From: Methylomicrobium lacus_A
Lineage (GTDB): Bacteria > Pseudomonadota > Gammaproteobacteria > Methylococcales > Methylomonadaceae
Length of the DNA: 64,000 nt
Direction of reading: 5' to 3'
NCBI RefSeq assembly: GCF_041897535.1
Contig: NZ_CP169217.1
Coordinates: 2,852,001 to 2,916,000 of the forward strand
Of this stretch, positions 9,093 to 17,714 are shown in pieces. The notes beneath the pieces are model-generated. The model had not been told where the DNA came from and did no database searches. It saw only the letters and a program-made list of their open reading frames with translations. Each line of letters begins with the position of its first letter. Position 1 is the first letter of the stretch. The position numbers and the translations under genes were made by a program.

Positions 9093-9629
9093 TTAAAATT
9101 CTATCCCTTGTTCCGCCTTGATACCGCGTTGATAGGCATGCTTGACCTGGGTCATTTCGGTGACCGTGTCGGCGATATCGATCACCTCGGGCGCCGCGTT
9201 GCGTCCGGTCAGGATCAGATGCATCCAGCGCGGCCGGTGTTGGGCGATGAATTCGGCGATTTCCTGGCCGCTGATCCAGTGGTAACCGCAGCAGTAATTG
9301 ATCTCGTCCAGCACGACCACGTCGAATTCTTCGGACATGATTTTTTGTTTGCAGAGCTCCCAAATCTCGCGGCTGGTCTTGATGTCCTGCTCGGGATTCT
9401 TGGTGTCCCAGGTAAAGCCGTCGCCGAGCGCATGCCATTCGATATTGTCGAAATGCTGGGCGGCTTTTTGCTCGCCGGTCTGCCACTGGCCTTTGATGAA
9501 CTGGATCACGCAGACTTTCATGCCCCAGCCGGCGGCGCGAAACGCCATGCCGAACGCGCTGGACGACTTGCCTTTGCCTGCGCCGGTGTTGACCACGATC
9601 AGGCCTTGGCGTCTGTTTCTGTCTTTCAT
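9093..9629 (-). CDS. cobO: Cob(I)yrinic acid a,c-diamide adenosyltransferase
   Basis: 178 residues, standard for the CobA/BtuR/CobO family. It transfers the adenosyl group of ATP to cob(I)alamin or precursors, making adenosylcobalamin. The P-loop GAGKGKSSSAFGMAFRAAG is at residues 16-34, and VVVLDEINYCCGYHW and HLILTGRNAAPEVIDIAD are family-typical. Its product is the cofactor of the EutBC lyase encoded just beside it; the proximity is suggestive though the genes are on opposite strands. The symbol could equally be btuR or cobA. Confidence 0.93.
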   Translation of the reverse strand: MKDRNRRQGLIVVNTGAGKGKSSSAFGMAFRAAGWGMKVCVIQFIKGQWQTGEQKAAQHFDNIEWHALGDGFTWDTKNPEQDIKTSREIWELCKQKIMSEEFDVVVLDEINYCCGYHWISGQEIAEFIAQHRPRWMHLILTGRNAAPEVIDIADTVTEMTQVKHAYQRGIKAEQGIEF

Positions 9630-9681
9630 AGGTTACGAAGTTGATTATGTTGAATTCGGAAAAGCGCTCATCCGGACGGTT

Positions 9682-10584
9682 TTATAAACGGCCTTGCTCG
9701 AACAGGCGGCGGTGTTCTTCCCGGGTCGGGAGGCCCGGACGCGCGCCCATCTTCGTGCAGCACAAGGCGCCTGCCGCGCTGGCATAGCGCAAAACATCCG
9801 GCCAAGCCATCCGCTGCGAGACCGCCGCCGCGAAGGCGCCGTGAAAGGCATCGCCGGCGCCGGTCGAATCGACATCCGGAACCTCGAAGGCCGGCATGAA
9901 GCCTTGTTCGCCGCCGCGGCGCCAGAACAGGCCTCTTTCGCCGAGCGTGATCACGACATTCGGCGCGACCTGGGCCAATTGAGCGAGCGCGCTTGCAACG
10001 GAGCCTGCGACCTGCACGGCGAATTTTTCCGAGCAAACCAGATAATCGACCTGAGTCATCAGGGCCTCAGTGCCTTCGTGCAGGGAGCCGGCATCGAGCA
10101 CGGTCGGTATCTTTTGCGCGCGCAGGGTTGGGCAATAGGCCGCAGAAACCTGCGGCTCGTGGCCGTCGAACAGCACCACTTTGGGATTGATGCGGCTGAA
10201 ATCGAGCGCGTCGGCGGGCAAGGGATGGGTGCCGATTTTGTAATTGACCAGCGCCCGCTTGCCGTCGGGCTTCACCAGCACCGCCGAGATCGGCGTCGGC
10301 GCGGGGCCGCGCAGGGTCAATCCGGTGTCGACGCCATGCGCGATCAGTTCTTGCAGGTGTTTGTCGCCGTAGAAATCGGCGCCGAGGTAGCCTGCGAAGG
10401 CGGCCTTGAAGCCGAGGTTCGCGGCCGTCACCGCCGCATTCGCGGCCGGCCCGCCGCCGCAGTCGATGAAGCCGGTCGCGAAGGTTTTTTCATCCGCGGC
10501 CGGATGATGATCGACCGAGAACACCAGATCGTAGGAGGCATGGCCGATACAGAGCACATCGACTTCAATCAGCGGTTTTGTCAT
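9682..10584 (-). CDS. PfkB-family (ribokinase-like) sugar kinase
   Basis: 300 residues. The PfkB signatures are present: CGGGPAANAAVTAANLG near residue 43 and VPDVDSTGAGDAFHGAFAAA near residue 250, where the Asp of GAGD is the catalytic base. The C-terminal CCTKMGARPGLPTREE resembles ribokinase and YihV-like members. The substrate, a sugar or sugar phosphate, is not fixed by sequence. It sits next to the dihydroxyacetone kinase genes, so a role in C3/C6 sugar handling is plausible but inferred. Confidence 0.85.
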   Translation of the reverse strand: MTKPLIEVDVLCIGHASYDLVFSVDHHPAADEKTFATGFIDCGGGPAANAAVTAANLGFKAAFAGYLGADFYGDKHLQELIAHGVDTGLTLRGPAPTPISAVLVKPDGKRALVNYKIGTHPLPADALDFSRINPKVVLFDGHEPQVSAAYCPTLRAQKIPTVLDAGSLHEGTEALMTQVDYLVCSEKFAVQVAGSVASALAQLAQVAPNVVITLGERGLFWRRGGEQGFMPAFEVPDVDSTGAGDAFHGAFAAAVSQRMAWPDVLRYASAAGALCCTKMGARPGLPTREEHRRLFEQGRL

Positions 10585-10674
10585 GGTTTTGGGTGTGGAC
10601 AGCTCGGTAAAATGCGCGTTATTCTAATCGAAAACCCCAATCACCTTTGCCGTTTTTGATCCTGGAGGCCCGCT

Positions 10675-11319
10675 ATGCAGATCAGTCCCGAAATTTTGCC
10701 CCGCATCATCCAGGCGATCGCCGAGGCGATCGAAAAAAACGCCGAGGCCGTCACCCAGCTCGATCAGGCGATCGGCGACGGCGATCATGTGGTCAATCTG
10801 CAGCGCGGCATCCATGCCTTGCAGGCGCAAAGCGCGGAGATCGGGCAGCTGGATTGGGCGGTCGTAATGCAGAAAATCGGCATGACCCTGATGTCGACGG
10901 TCGGCGGCGCCTCCGGATCTCTCTACGGCACCTTGTTCGTGACGATCGGCAAGGCGCTGCGCGATAAGACGGCCGACTTGCCAGCCTTTGCGGCCGCGTT
11001 CGCGCAGGGCGTCGAGTCGGTCAAGCTGCGCGGCAAGGCCGATGCGGGCGAAAAAACGATGCTCGATGTGCTGATTCCGGCGGCGCAAAGTTTGCAAAAT
11101 TCGGCGGACGCATCAATTTCGTTGCAGGAACTGCTGGCCGACGTAACCCACGCCGCCGAGACCGGCGTCGAGGCGACCCGCAAAATGCTCGCGACCAAGG
11201 GCAGGGCGTCTTTCCTCGGCGAGCGCAGCCTCGGGCACATCGATGCGGGCGCGAAAACCGCGCAGTTGATGATCGCGGCGATTGCGGCAGTGATCGCCTC
11301 TTCAGGCGCCCCAACGTAA
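10675..11319 (+). CDS. dhaL: Dihydroxyacetone kinase, nucleotide-binding subunit DhaL
   Basis: 214 residues. DhaL carries the bound nucleotide that phosphorylates dihydroxyacetone held by DhaK. The metal-ligand motif reads AIGDGDHVVNLQRG (enteric DhaL has GDADHGLN), followed by STVGGASGSLYGTLF and KGRASFLGERSLGHIDAGA, all family-defining. The enteric system needs the PTS-type donor DhaM, which is not in this window, so the donor (ATP or a distant DhaM) is open. Unusually, the gene faces dhaK tail to tail and the two coding ends overlap by 18 bases instead of forming a dhaKL operon. Confidence 0.92.
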   Translation: MQISPEILPRIIQAIAEAIEKNAEAVTQLDQAIGDGDHVVNLQRGIHALQAQSAEIGQLDWAVVMQKIGMTLMSTVGGASGSLYGTLFVTIGKALRDKTADLPAFAAAFAQGVESVKLRGKADAGEKTMLDVLIPAAQSLQNSADASISLQELLADVTHAAETGVEATRKMLATKGRASFLGERSLGHIDAGAKTAQLMIAAIAAVIASSGAPT

Positions 11320-12291
11320 GGCGGCCGTATTGACCGGCGCGTCCCAGAGCCGGATCATTTCCTCGTCCAGCAAGGTCAATGTCAGCGAAGCGCCGGCCAT
11401 GTCCAGCGAGGTCGTGAAATTGCCGACCAGCGAGCGGGCAATCACGACGCCGCGCTGCTCCCAGTATTGCGCGGCCAGATGATAAATCAGGTGCAGTTCG
11501 ATCAGCGGCGTGGCGCCGAAGCCGTTTACATGCAGCAGCACGGACTGGCCTGGTTGCGGTTTGAGTTCCTCATCGATCGCCCGGGCCAGATGCTCGACAA
11601 TTTCACTGGCGTTGGCTAAAGGCAGCGTTTCGCGGCCGTGTTCGCCGTGGATGCCGACGCCCATTTCCATTTCCTGATCGCCCAGATCGAAGGTCGGCTT
11701 GCCGAGCGCGGGCACCGTGCAGCTGGTCAAGGCGACGCCGATCGAGGCGGTGGACTGGTTGATCCTGTCACCGAGCGCCTTGCAGGCCGCCAGATCGGCG
11801 CCGGCTTCGGCGGCAGCTCCGACCATCTTTTCGACGATCAGGGTGCCGGCGACGCCGCGCCGCCCGATGCTGTGCGTCTTGGGCAGCGACACGTCGTCGT
11901 TGACCAGCACGGTCGCATTCGGGATTTCGAGCATTTCGGCCGCGATCTCGAAATTCATCACGTCGCCGGCATAGTTTTTTACGATGAACAACACGCCGCC
12001 GCCCTGATCGACCGCCTCGGCGGCGGCCAGCATTTGATCCGGCGTCGGCGAGGTGAAGATTTGCCCGGGACAGGCCGCATCGAGCATGCCCAGGCCGACG
12101 AAGCCGCTGTGCAGCGGTTCGTGGCCGGAGCCGCCGCCCGAAATCAGCACGACCTTGCCGGGGCTCCCTAGCTTGGCGCGCTTGATGAAGTGCGGCTCTT
12201 GGTTCAGTTCGACGATGTCCGCATGCGCTTTTGCAAAACCCTTCAGACTGTCTTCGAGCAGGCTGTCGATGGTGTTGATGAATTTTTTCAT
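11302..12291 (-). CDS. dhaK: Dihydroxyacetone kinase, substrate-binding subunit DhaK
   Basis: 329 residues. DhaK binds dihydroxyacetone covalently through a histidine. Visible motifs are LISGGGSGHEPLHSGFVG (about residue 50), FIVKNYAGDVMNFEIAAEM and MGVGIHGEHGRE, the last holding the hemiaminal-forming His. It is about 27 residues shorter than the enteric protein. It follows the HAD phosphatase gene by 17 bases on the same strand, suggesting an operon, and its end overlaps dhaL on the other strand. The product, dihydroxyacetone phosphate, would feed the aldolase encoded at 20.5 kb. Confidence 0.93.
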   Translation of the reverse strand: MKKFINTIDSLLEDSLKGFAKAHADIVELNQEPHFIKRAKLGSPGKVVLISGGGSGHEPLHSGFVGLGMLDAACPGQIFTSPTPDQMLAAAEAVDQGGGVLFIVKNYAGDVMNFEIAAEMLEIPNATVLVNDDVSLPKTHSIGRRGVAGTLIVEKMVGAAAEAGADLAACKALGDRINQSTASIGVALTSCTVPALGKPTFDLGDQEMEMGVGIHGEHGRETLPLANASEIVEHLARAIDEELKPQPGQSVLLHVNGFGATPLIELHLIYHLAAQYWEQRGVVIARSLVGNFTTSLDMAGASLTLTLLDEEMIRLWDAPVNTAALRWGA

Positions 12292-12308
12292 AGCTTGGGC
12301 TCCGGCTG

Positions 12309-13145
12309 TTAGTTGGCTTGGCGGCGCAGGGCCTCGGTCACGGCGATGATGTCCGGCATCAGCCAGGTCGGTTGATAGTCAGAGGAGCGCAGATCGGCTT
12401 CGCTCGATATGCCGGTCAATACCATCAGGCTGCGAATGCCGGTGCGCACCGCGCCGAGGATGTCGGTTTCGAGGCGGTCGCCGATCGCGATCGTTTCGGC
12501 GGGGTCGGAGGCCAATAGCTTCATCGCCTGCCGGTACATGATCGGCTCCGGTTTGCCGATCACCATCGGCGAAACGCCGGTCGCGGCGGTCAGCGCGGCC
12601 AGGATCGCGCCGTTGCCGTGGGTGACTCCGTATTCGGTCGGCAGGGTCGTGTCGGCATTGGTGGCGACGAACCGGGCGCCGGCCCGGATGTTCAAGGTTG
12701 CGGTCGCGAGCTTGGCCCAGCTCAGCGTCGAATCCTTACCGCAGACGACGATGTCCGCGCCTTGCGCATCCGGGGTTTTTTCGGTTTTGAGTTCGTACAA
12801 TCCGGTCAGGGTAAAGCCTTGTTCGCGCAAGGGCCCGCAAGCGCCGTCTTCGCCGACCACGAACACGCGGGTCGAAGCCGGGTCGGTGTGTTCGGCGAGA
12901 TACAGCGCGGTCGCCATGCCTGACGTCAATATTTCATCCCTGGAGACGGTCACGCCCATGTCGGCGAGCTTATTTACATATTGATCCTGCGTCTGGCTGG
13001 CATTGTTGGTCGCCAGGATGAAGCGGATTTGCAGGTCGCGCAGGGTTTCGAAAAACTCGCACAGGCCGGGCTGAGGCACGCTGCCGTGCCAGAGCACCCC
13101 GTCCATGTCGATGATCATCGCGCGGATAGACTTGAAAGATTCCAT
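12309..13145 (-). CDS. HAD-superfamily (class IIA, NagD-like) phosphatase
   Basis: 278 residues from the ATG at 13145, preceded by AAGAGA; a GTG six codons earlier (13163) is possible. The HAD motif I is MIIDMDGVLWHGSVP with both catalytic aspartates, motif II is in FILATNNASQT, and the late motif IAIGDRLETDILGAVRTGI supplies the metal-binding acidic residues. The cap placement matches the NagD/phosphoglycolate-phosphatase group. The substrate is unknown. It leads the dhaK transcript, which suggests a sugar- or triose-phosphate substrate (inference). Confidence 0.85.
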   Translation of the reverse strand: MESFKSIRAMIIDMDGVLWHGSVPQPGLCEFFETLRDLQIRFILATNNASQTQDQYVNKLADMGVTVSRDEILTSGMATALYLAEHTDPASTRVFVVGEDGACGPLREQGFTLTGLYELKTEKTPDAQGADIVVCGKDSTLSWAKLATATLNIRAGARFVATNADTTLPTEYGVTHGNGAILAALTAATGVSPMVIGKPEPIMYRQAMKLLASDPAETIAIGDRLETDILGAVRTGIRSLMVLTGISSEADLRSSDYQPTWLMPDIIAVTEALRRQAN

Positions 13146-13496
13146 AAACTGTTTTCTCTTCACTCAGACTCGCAACAGCTTGGCATAAGATTCAGGCGCT
13201 TGTCCAGTTTGTTTGCGGCGAGAATGGGGGCGAAAAAGGTGGGGTTAGGCCACAGGCGGCGGGAGTCATCGCAAGGCGCAACAGATTTTACGCTATCTGG
13301 CGCAAAAAAGCGGCAAATTCGGTACAGAAATGCCAAAAAATGGGTGTTTTCGAACGTGCGGAGAACGTGCAAAGACCCCCGGCGAAACTTGGTAAAATCG
13401 GCAAAAAAAAGCGGATAACTGACTGAATAGTAGCTTGTTTTTGAAGTGCTCCGGAAGGCCGGCAGAAGGCGCCGTTACTGTATTCGGCACGGATCA
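13146..13496. other. Intergenic leader region upstream of hps
   Basis: About 440 bases separate the HAD gene from hps. Several short overlapping frames run through it, but none has a ribosome site or recognisable protein, so I treat it as non-coding. Its downstream end holds the promoter candidate listed separately. The remainder shows no repeat or riboswitch-like fold that I can support. Confidence 0.4.
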
Positions 13497-13526
13497 TTGA
13501 CATGACTCCCCTTTCTAATTTACAGT
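13497..13526 (+). promoter_or_regulatory. Candidate sigma-70 promoter of hps-hpi
   Basis: A perfect -35 box TTGACA (13497-13502) is followed, after 18 bases, by TACAGT (13521-13526), which matches 4 of 6 consensus positions. Transcription would begin about 50 bases before the hps start codon. The leader ends in the ribosome site TTGGAG. Candidate only. Confidence 0.5.
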
Positions 13527-13585
13527 AGCGTTCGCATTAAACAGGTAATCACCTAACTACAATAACAAACCATTGGAGCAATATC

Positions 13586-14227
13586 ATGGCAAAACCATTA
13601 ATTCAAATCGCATTAGATTCTCTGGATTACAACGCAACGATCGCGCTGGCTGAAACCGTAGCGCCACACGTTGATATTTTCGAAATCGGAACTCCTTGCA
13701 TCAAGCACAACGGTGTTAACCTGGTTAAAGATCTGCGCGCCAGATTCCCTGAAAAACTGATCCTGGTTGACCTGAAGACTATGGATGCCGGCGAATACGA
13801 AGCGACTCCTTTCTACGCGGCCGGCGCTGACATCTGCACCGTTCTGGGCGTATCCGGCCTGGCAACTTGCAAAGGCGTCATCAAAGCGGCTAACGCGCAT
13901 GGCGCAGAAGCTCAAATCGACCTGATCAACGTTGAAGACAAAGTGGCTTGCGCACGCGCAACCGCTGAAGCCGGCGCTCACATCATGGGCGTACACACCG
14001 GTCTGGACGCTCAAGCAGCAGGTCACACTCCATTCGGCGACCTGAGCGACATCGCTAGATTGGGCCTGAACGTCAGAATTTCTGTTGCTGGCGGTATCAA
14101 GGCTTCAACCGTACAAGACGTCGTCAGAGCCGGTGCAAACATCATCGTGGTCGGCGCAGCGATCTACGGTGCTCCTTCCCCAGCTGACGCTGCGCGTGAA
14201 ATTCGCGAACTGGTTGAAGCTGTATAA
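13586..14227 (+). CDS. hps: 3-hexulose-6-phosphate synthase
   Basis: 213 residues. It condenses formaldehyde with ribulose 5-phosphate to hexulose 6-phosphate, the carbon-fixing step of the RuMP cycle. It belongs to the OMP-decarboxylase superfamily: IQIALDSLDYNATIALAE at the start, VDLKTMDAGEYEATPFYAAG holding the DxK metal and catalytic residues, MGVHTGLDAQAAG, and SVAGGIKASTVQDVVRAGAN for phosphate binding. The codon choice is strikingly uniform, as in highly expressed genes. It lies two bases before hpi and behind a near-consensus -35 box. This gene is the main reason for calling the organism a RuMP methylotroph. Confidence 0.97.
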   Translation: MAKPLIQIALDSLDYNATIALAETVAPHVDIFEIGTPCIKHNGVNLVKDLRARFPEKLILVDLKTMDAGEYEATPFYAAGADICTVLGVSGLATCKGVIKAANAHGAEAQIDLINVEDKVACARATAEAGAHIMGVHTGLDAQAAGHTPFGDLSDIARLGLNVRISVAGGIKASTVQDVVRAGANIIVVGAAIYGAPSPADAAREIRELVEAV

Positions 14228-14229
14228 CA

Positions 14230-14763
14230 ATGCATCAGCAACTCATCATAGACAAGATTTCAGGCATTCTGTCGGCGACTGATCCATCCTATGATCAACG
14301 CTTGACCCAGATGCTTGACAACGCCAAGCGTATATTTGTTTCAGGCGCCGGTCGTTCCAAGCTCGTCGGCAATTTTTTTGCGATGCGGCTGGTACATGCC
14401 GGCTATGATGTCAGCGTTGTAGGCGAGATAGTCACGCCCAGCATCAAAAGCGGCGACTTGTTGATTATCATTTCAGGCTCGGGCGAGACCGAGCAGCTGA
14501 TCGCCTTCACGAAAAGCGCTAAAAAAGTCGGCGCGGACATTGTGTTGATTTCGGCAAAGGGCAGCTCCACGATAGGCGACTTGGCCGATGCGGTATTCCA
14601 GATCGGTCAGGCTGAACAATACGGAAAAGTGGTCGGAATGCCGATGGGTACGGTTTTCGAACTGTCGACCCTGTTTTTCCTGGAAGCCACCATTTCTCAT
14701 ATCATCCATGAGAAGGGCATCCCGGAAGAAATCATGAGAGAAAGGCACGCTAACCTAGAATAG
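14230..14763 (+). CDS. hpi: 6-phospho-3-hexuloisomerase
   Basis: 177-residue SIS-domain enzyme that turns hexulose 6-phosphate into fructose 6-phosphate. The sugar-phosphate site is visible in RIFVSGAGRSKLVGNFFAMR and LIIISGSGETEQLIAFTKSA; MPMGTVFELSTLFFLEATIS is the conserved C-terminal helix. It starts two bases after hps, so the two are co-translated. A strong terminator follows at 14773-14800, making hps-hpi a short transcript by itself. Confidence 0.96.
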   Translation: MHQQLIIDKISGILSATDPSYDQRLTQMLDNAKRIFVSGAGRSKLVGNFFAMRLVHAGYDVSVVGEIVTPSIKSGDLLIIISGSGETEQLIAFTKSAKKVGADIVLISAKGSSTIGDLADAVFQIGQAEQYGKVVGMPMGTVFELSTLFFLEATISHIIHEKGIPEEIMRERHANLE

Positions 14764-14772
14764 CGTAAACCC

Positions 14773-14808
14773 AGAACGGGCGGCCCAGGCTGCCCGTTCT
14801 TTTCTCTT
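14773..14808 (+). terminator. Intrinsic terminator after hps-hpi
   Basis: Perfect 9-bp stem AGAACGGGC / GCCCGTTCT with a 10-base loop, followed immediately by TTTCTCTT. It ends the hps-hpi transcript, so transketolase probably has its own promoter in the following 80 bases or depends on read-through. Confidence 0.85.
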
Positions 14809-14883
14809 GTGTTTGGCGACGAAATCATCTGACGCTGAATAGGCTGATTAACACAACATAATTTACCAACGAAGGAGAAGACT

Positions 14884-16878
14884 ATGGCATCGCGCCGTGT
14901 ATTAGCTAACGCCATTCGCGCTTTGAGCATGGATGCTGTACAAAAAGCAAATTCGGGCCATCCAGGCGCCCCGATGGGTATGGCGGATATTGCCGAGGTT
15001 TTGTGGAACGACCACATGCGCCACAATCCGGTCAACCCAAAATGGCCAAACCGCGACCGCTTCGTGCTGTCCAATGGCCACGGCTCAATGCTGATTTATT
15101 CCCTGCTGCATCTGACCGGTTACGACTTGTCGATCGAAGATCTGAAACAGTTCCGTCAGTTGCACTCCAGAACTCCAGGCCATCCTGAATATGGCTATGC
15201 GCCGGGTGTTGAAACCACGACCGGTCCTCTGGGTCAAGGCATTACCAATGCGGTCGGTATGGCGATTGCCGAAAAAGCCCTGGCTGCGCATTTCAATAAA
15301 GACGGCCATAAAGTTGTTGATCACAAGACCTATGTATTCCTGGGCGACGGCTGCTTGATGGAAGGCATTTCCCATGAAGCCTGCTCGCTGGCCGGTACGT
15401 TGGGCCTCGGCAACCTGATCGCGTTCTGGGACGACAACGGCATCTCTATCGACGGTCACGTCGAAGGCTGGTTTACCGACAATACCCCGAAGCGTTTCGA
15501 AGCCTATGGCTGGCATGTGATTCCTGACGTCGACGGTCACGATTCCGAAGCGATCAACAAAGCGATCGAGCTGGCGAAAGTGATGACCGACAAGCCGACC
15601 TTGATCTGCTGCAAGACCACGATCGGTTTCGGTGCGCCGAACAAAGCCGGCACTCATGCCTGCCACGGCGCGCCACTGGGTGAAGAAGAAATCAACCTGA
15701 CCAAGGCGGCTCTGGGCTGGGATCACGGTCCTTTCGAAGTGCCTGCCGAAGTTTATGCGGGTTGGGACGCGAAAGCGAAAGGCACGGCGGCCGAGAAAGC
15801 CTGGAACGAGGCGTTTGCGGCCTATAAAACGGCTTATCCTGAACTGGCGGCCGAATTCGAACGCCGGATGAACGGCGATCTGCCGGCGAACTGGCAAGCC
15901 GATGCGGACAGCTTTGTCGCTTCCGTGAATGCGCAAGCCAAAACCACCGCGACCCGTCTGTCATCGTTGGCATCGATCGAAGGTTATGCGAAATTGCTGC
16001 CGGAAATTTTCGGCGGTTCGGCCGACCTTGGCTGCTCGAACATGACCGAATGGTCCGGTTACAAGCCGATGCGTGCGAACAAGCCGGACGCGAACTATGT
16101 GAACTACGGCGTGCGTGAATTCGGCATGTCCGCGATCATGAACGGTATCGCTCTGCACGGCGGTCTGATTCCGTTCGGTGCGACCTTCCTGATGTTCTCC
16201 GAATATGCGCGTAACGCATTGCGGATGGCTGCTTTGATGAAGATCCGTTCGATCTTTGTTTTCACCCATGACTCCATCGGTCTGGGCGAAGACGGTCCGA
16301 CCCACCAGCCGATCGAACAAATCGCGACCTTGCGGATGATTCCGACCATGCATGTCTGGCGTCCTTGCGATGCGGTCGAAACGGCGGTGTCCTGGCGCGC
16401 GGCGATCGAGCGTAAAGACGGTCCGTCCACGCTGGTGTTCTCACGGCAAAACCTGCCGCACATTCCACGCAGCGAAGATCAAATCCAATTGATTGCTCGC
16501 GGCGGCTACATCCTGAGCGACAGCGAAGGCCAACCGGATGCGATCATCATCGCGACCGGTTCCGAAGTCGAGTTGGCGGTGAAAGCGGCGGACGAACTCC
16601 GCGCGAAAGGCAGCAAGATTCGCGTCGTTTCGATGCCGTCGACCAACGTGTTCGATGCGCAGGATGCGGAATACCGTGAATCGGTATTGCCGGCGGCCGT
16701 GACCAAGCGGGTTGCAGTTGAAGCCGGCGTCACCGAGGGTTGGTGGCGTTATGTCGGCAGCAACGGCAAGATCGTCGGTATCGACCACTTCGGTGAGTCG
16801 GCGCCGGCAGGACTGCTTTTCAAGGAGTTTGGCTTCACCGTCGAAAATGTTGTCAAGCACGTGGAAGCTGTACTTTAA
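14884..16878 (+). CDS. tkt: Transketolase
   Basis: 664 residues, full length. It moves two-carbon units in the regeneration arm of the RuMP cycle using thiamine diphosphate. Visible features are the early SGHPGAPMGMADIAEVLW, the ThDP motif beginning GDGCLMEGISHEACSLAG, the His-rich segment GAPNKAGTHACHGAPLG, and the pyrimidine-domain FTHDSIGLGEDGPTHQPIEQ. The ribosome site GAAGGAG is strong. It lies between the hps-hpi terminator and the two repeat-protein genes, on the same strand. Confidence 0.97.
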   Translation: MASRRVLANAIRALSMDAVQKANSGHPGAPMGMADIAEVLWNDHMRHNPVNPKWPNRDRFVLSNGHGSMLIYSLLHLTGYDLSIEDLKQFRQLHSRTPGHPEYGYAPGVETTTGPLGQGITNAVGMAIAEKALAAHFNKDGHKVVDHKTYVFLGDGCLMEGISHEACSLAGTLGLGNLIAFWDDNGISIDGHVEGWFTDNTPKRFEAYGWHVIPDVDGHDSEAINKAIELAKVMTDKPTLICCKTTIGFGAPNKAGTHACHGAPLGEEEINLTKAALGWDHGPFEVPAEVYAGWDAKAKGTAAEKAWNEAFAAYKTAYPELAAEFERRMNGDLPANWQADADSFVASVNAQAKTTATRLSSLASIEGYAKLLPEIFGGSADLGCSNMTEWSGYKPMRANKPDANYVNYGVREFGMSAIMNGIALHGGLIPFGATFLMFSEYARNALRMAALMKIRSIFVFTHDSIGLGEDGPTHQPIEQIATLRMIPTMHVWRPCDAVETAVSWRAAIERKDGPSTLVFSRQNLPHIPRSEDQIQLIARGGYILSDSEGQPDAIIIATGSEVELAVKAADELRAKGSKIRVVSMPSTNVFDAQDAEYRESVLPAAVTKRVAVEAGVTEGWWRYVGSNGKIVGIDHFGESAPAGLLFKEFGFTVENVVKHVEAVL

Positions 16879-16889
16879 TTGAAAAAAGG

Positions 16890-16910
16890 CGGGATGGCGC
16901 GTTCATCCCG
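16890..16910 (+). terminator. Weak hairpin after tkt
   Basis: Seven-bp stem CGGGATG / CATCCCG, 11 bases after the tkt stop, without a T-run. It may attenuate rather than stop transcription into the repeat-protein genes. Confidence 0.4.
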
Positions 16911-17000
16911 TCAGTTGACGAGATCCTGGGCCGCACAGAGTCACAACTCGGCGTGTACGGGATCTCGATCCACATACTTGGACTTATTAGGGTGAACAAC

Positions 17001-17711
17001 GTGAAAATTATAAATATAACGAACGGCGCTTTTGCGGCATTACTGATGGCCAGTTCTGTTGCGGGTGCGGATGCCCAATATCCGGCGTCCGATTTTCAAC
17101 CGAAAGTGCTTTATCAGGATAGCGAATACAAGCATCAGGGATCATCCTCTGCGGCGGCCGCGCCATCCAGCGCAAAACCGGCGGATTCGCAATATCCGGC
17201 GTCCGATTTCCAACCGAAAGTGGTCTATTCGGACCCTAGCTATAAGGCGTCATCTTCAAGCGAAACCGCGTCTTCCAGCAGACCGCAAAACAAATCGGTT
17301 GAGAGCTCATCGGCGGCTGCCAGCCAGCCTGCCGCTTCCGCTGCTGTCGAAGAAGCCAAGCCTGCTGCCGAAGCTAAAAAGGAAGAGTCTAATTTCGTTT
17401 ATCTGATCGGTCTGGCGGTGCTGGCGTTCGTCGGCGTGGTCTTTTTCAAGAAACAAGCGCGTCCTGAAGGCCATGCGGCGCAAGCCGCTGCACGTGCAGC
17501 CGTTGGCGGCGCGACCGGCGTGGCAAAATATCTGAGCCGTAAAGCCGGAACCGGCGTGTCCCGCTATCTGGAACAACAAGTCAAATCCGCTACGGCTTCT
17601 GCACCTCTGACCGGTGTTGCCAAGTACATGGCAAGCCAAAAGCCATCTGCCGAAAGCGCTTCGTCAAAGCCAGCTTCCCGCGTCGAAAAATATTTGCGCG
17701 ACCGGGGGTAA
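17001..17711 (+). CDS. Membrane-anchored protein with cytoplasmic KYL-motif repeats
   Basis: 236 residues from a GTG at 17001 behind AGGGTGAACAAC; an earlier in-frame GTG at 16994 region and an ATG at 16953 give a poorer signal peptide. Order: signal peptide ending AGADA (1-25); two copies of QYPASDFQPKV (26-36, 64-74), each followed by a Y-x-D-x-x-Y-K tail; a Ser/Ala-rich spacer; one membrane span FVYLIGLAVLAFVGVVFF (about 132-149) followed by KK; then four [ST]-x-V-x-[KR]-Y motifs, Tyr at 177, 189, 209 and 231. The positive-inside rule puts these motifs in the cytoplasm. I do not recognise a family. The next gene starts 3 bases on and carries 16 copies of the same motif. Confidence 0.75.
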   Translation: MKIINITNGAFAALLMASSVAGADAQYPASDFQPKVLYQDSEYKHQGSSSAAAAPSSAKPADSQYPASDFQPKVVYSDPSYKASSSSETASSSRPQNKSVESSSAAASQPAASAAVEEAKPAAEAKKEESNFVYLIGLAVLAFVGVVFFKKQARPEGHAAQAAARAAVGGATGVAKYLSRKAGTGVSRYLEQQVKSATASAPLTGVAKYMASQKPSAESASSKPASRVEKYLRDRG

Positions 17712-17714
17712 TGG

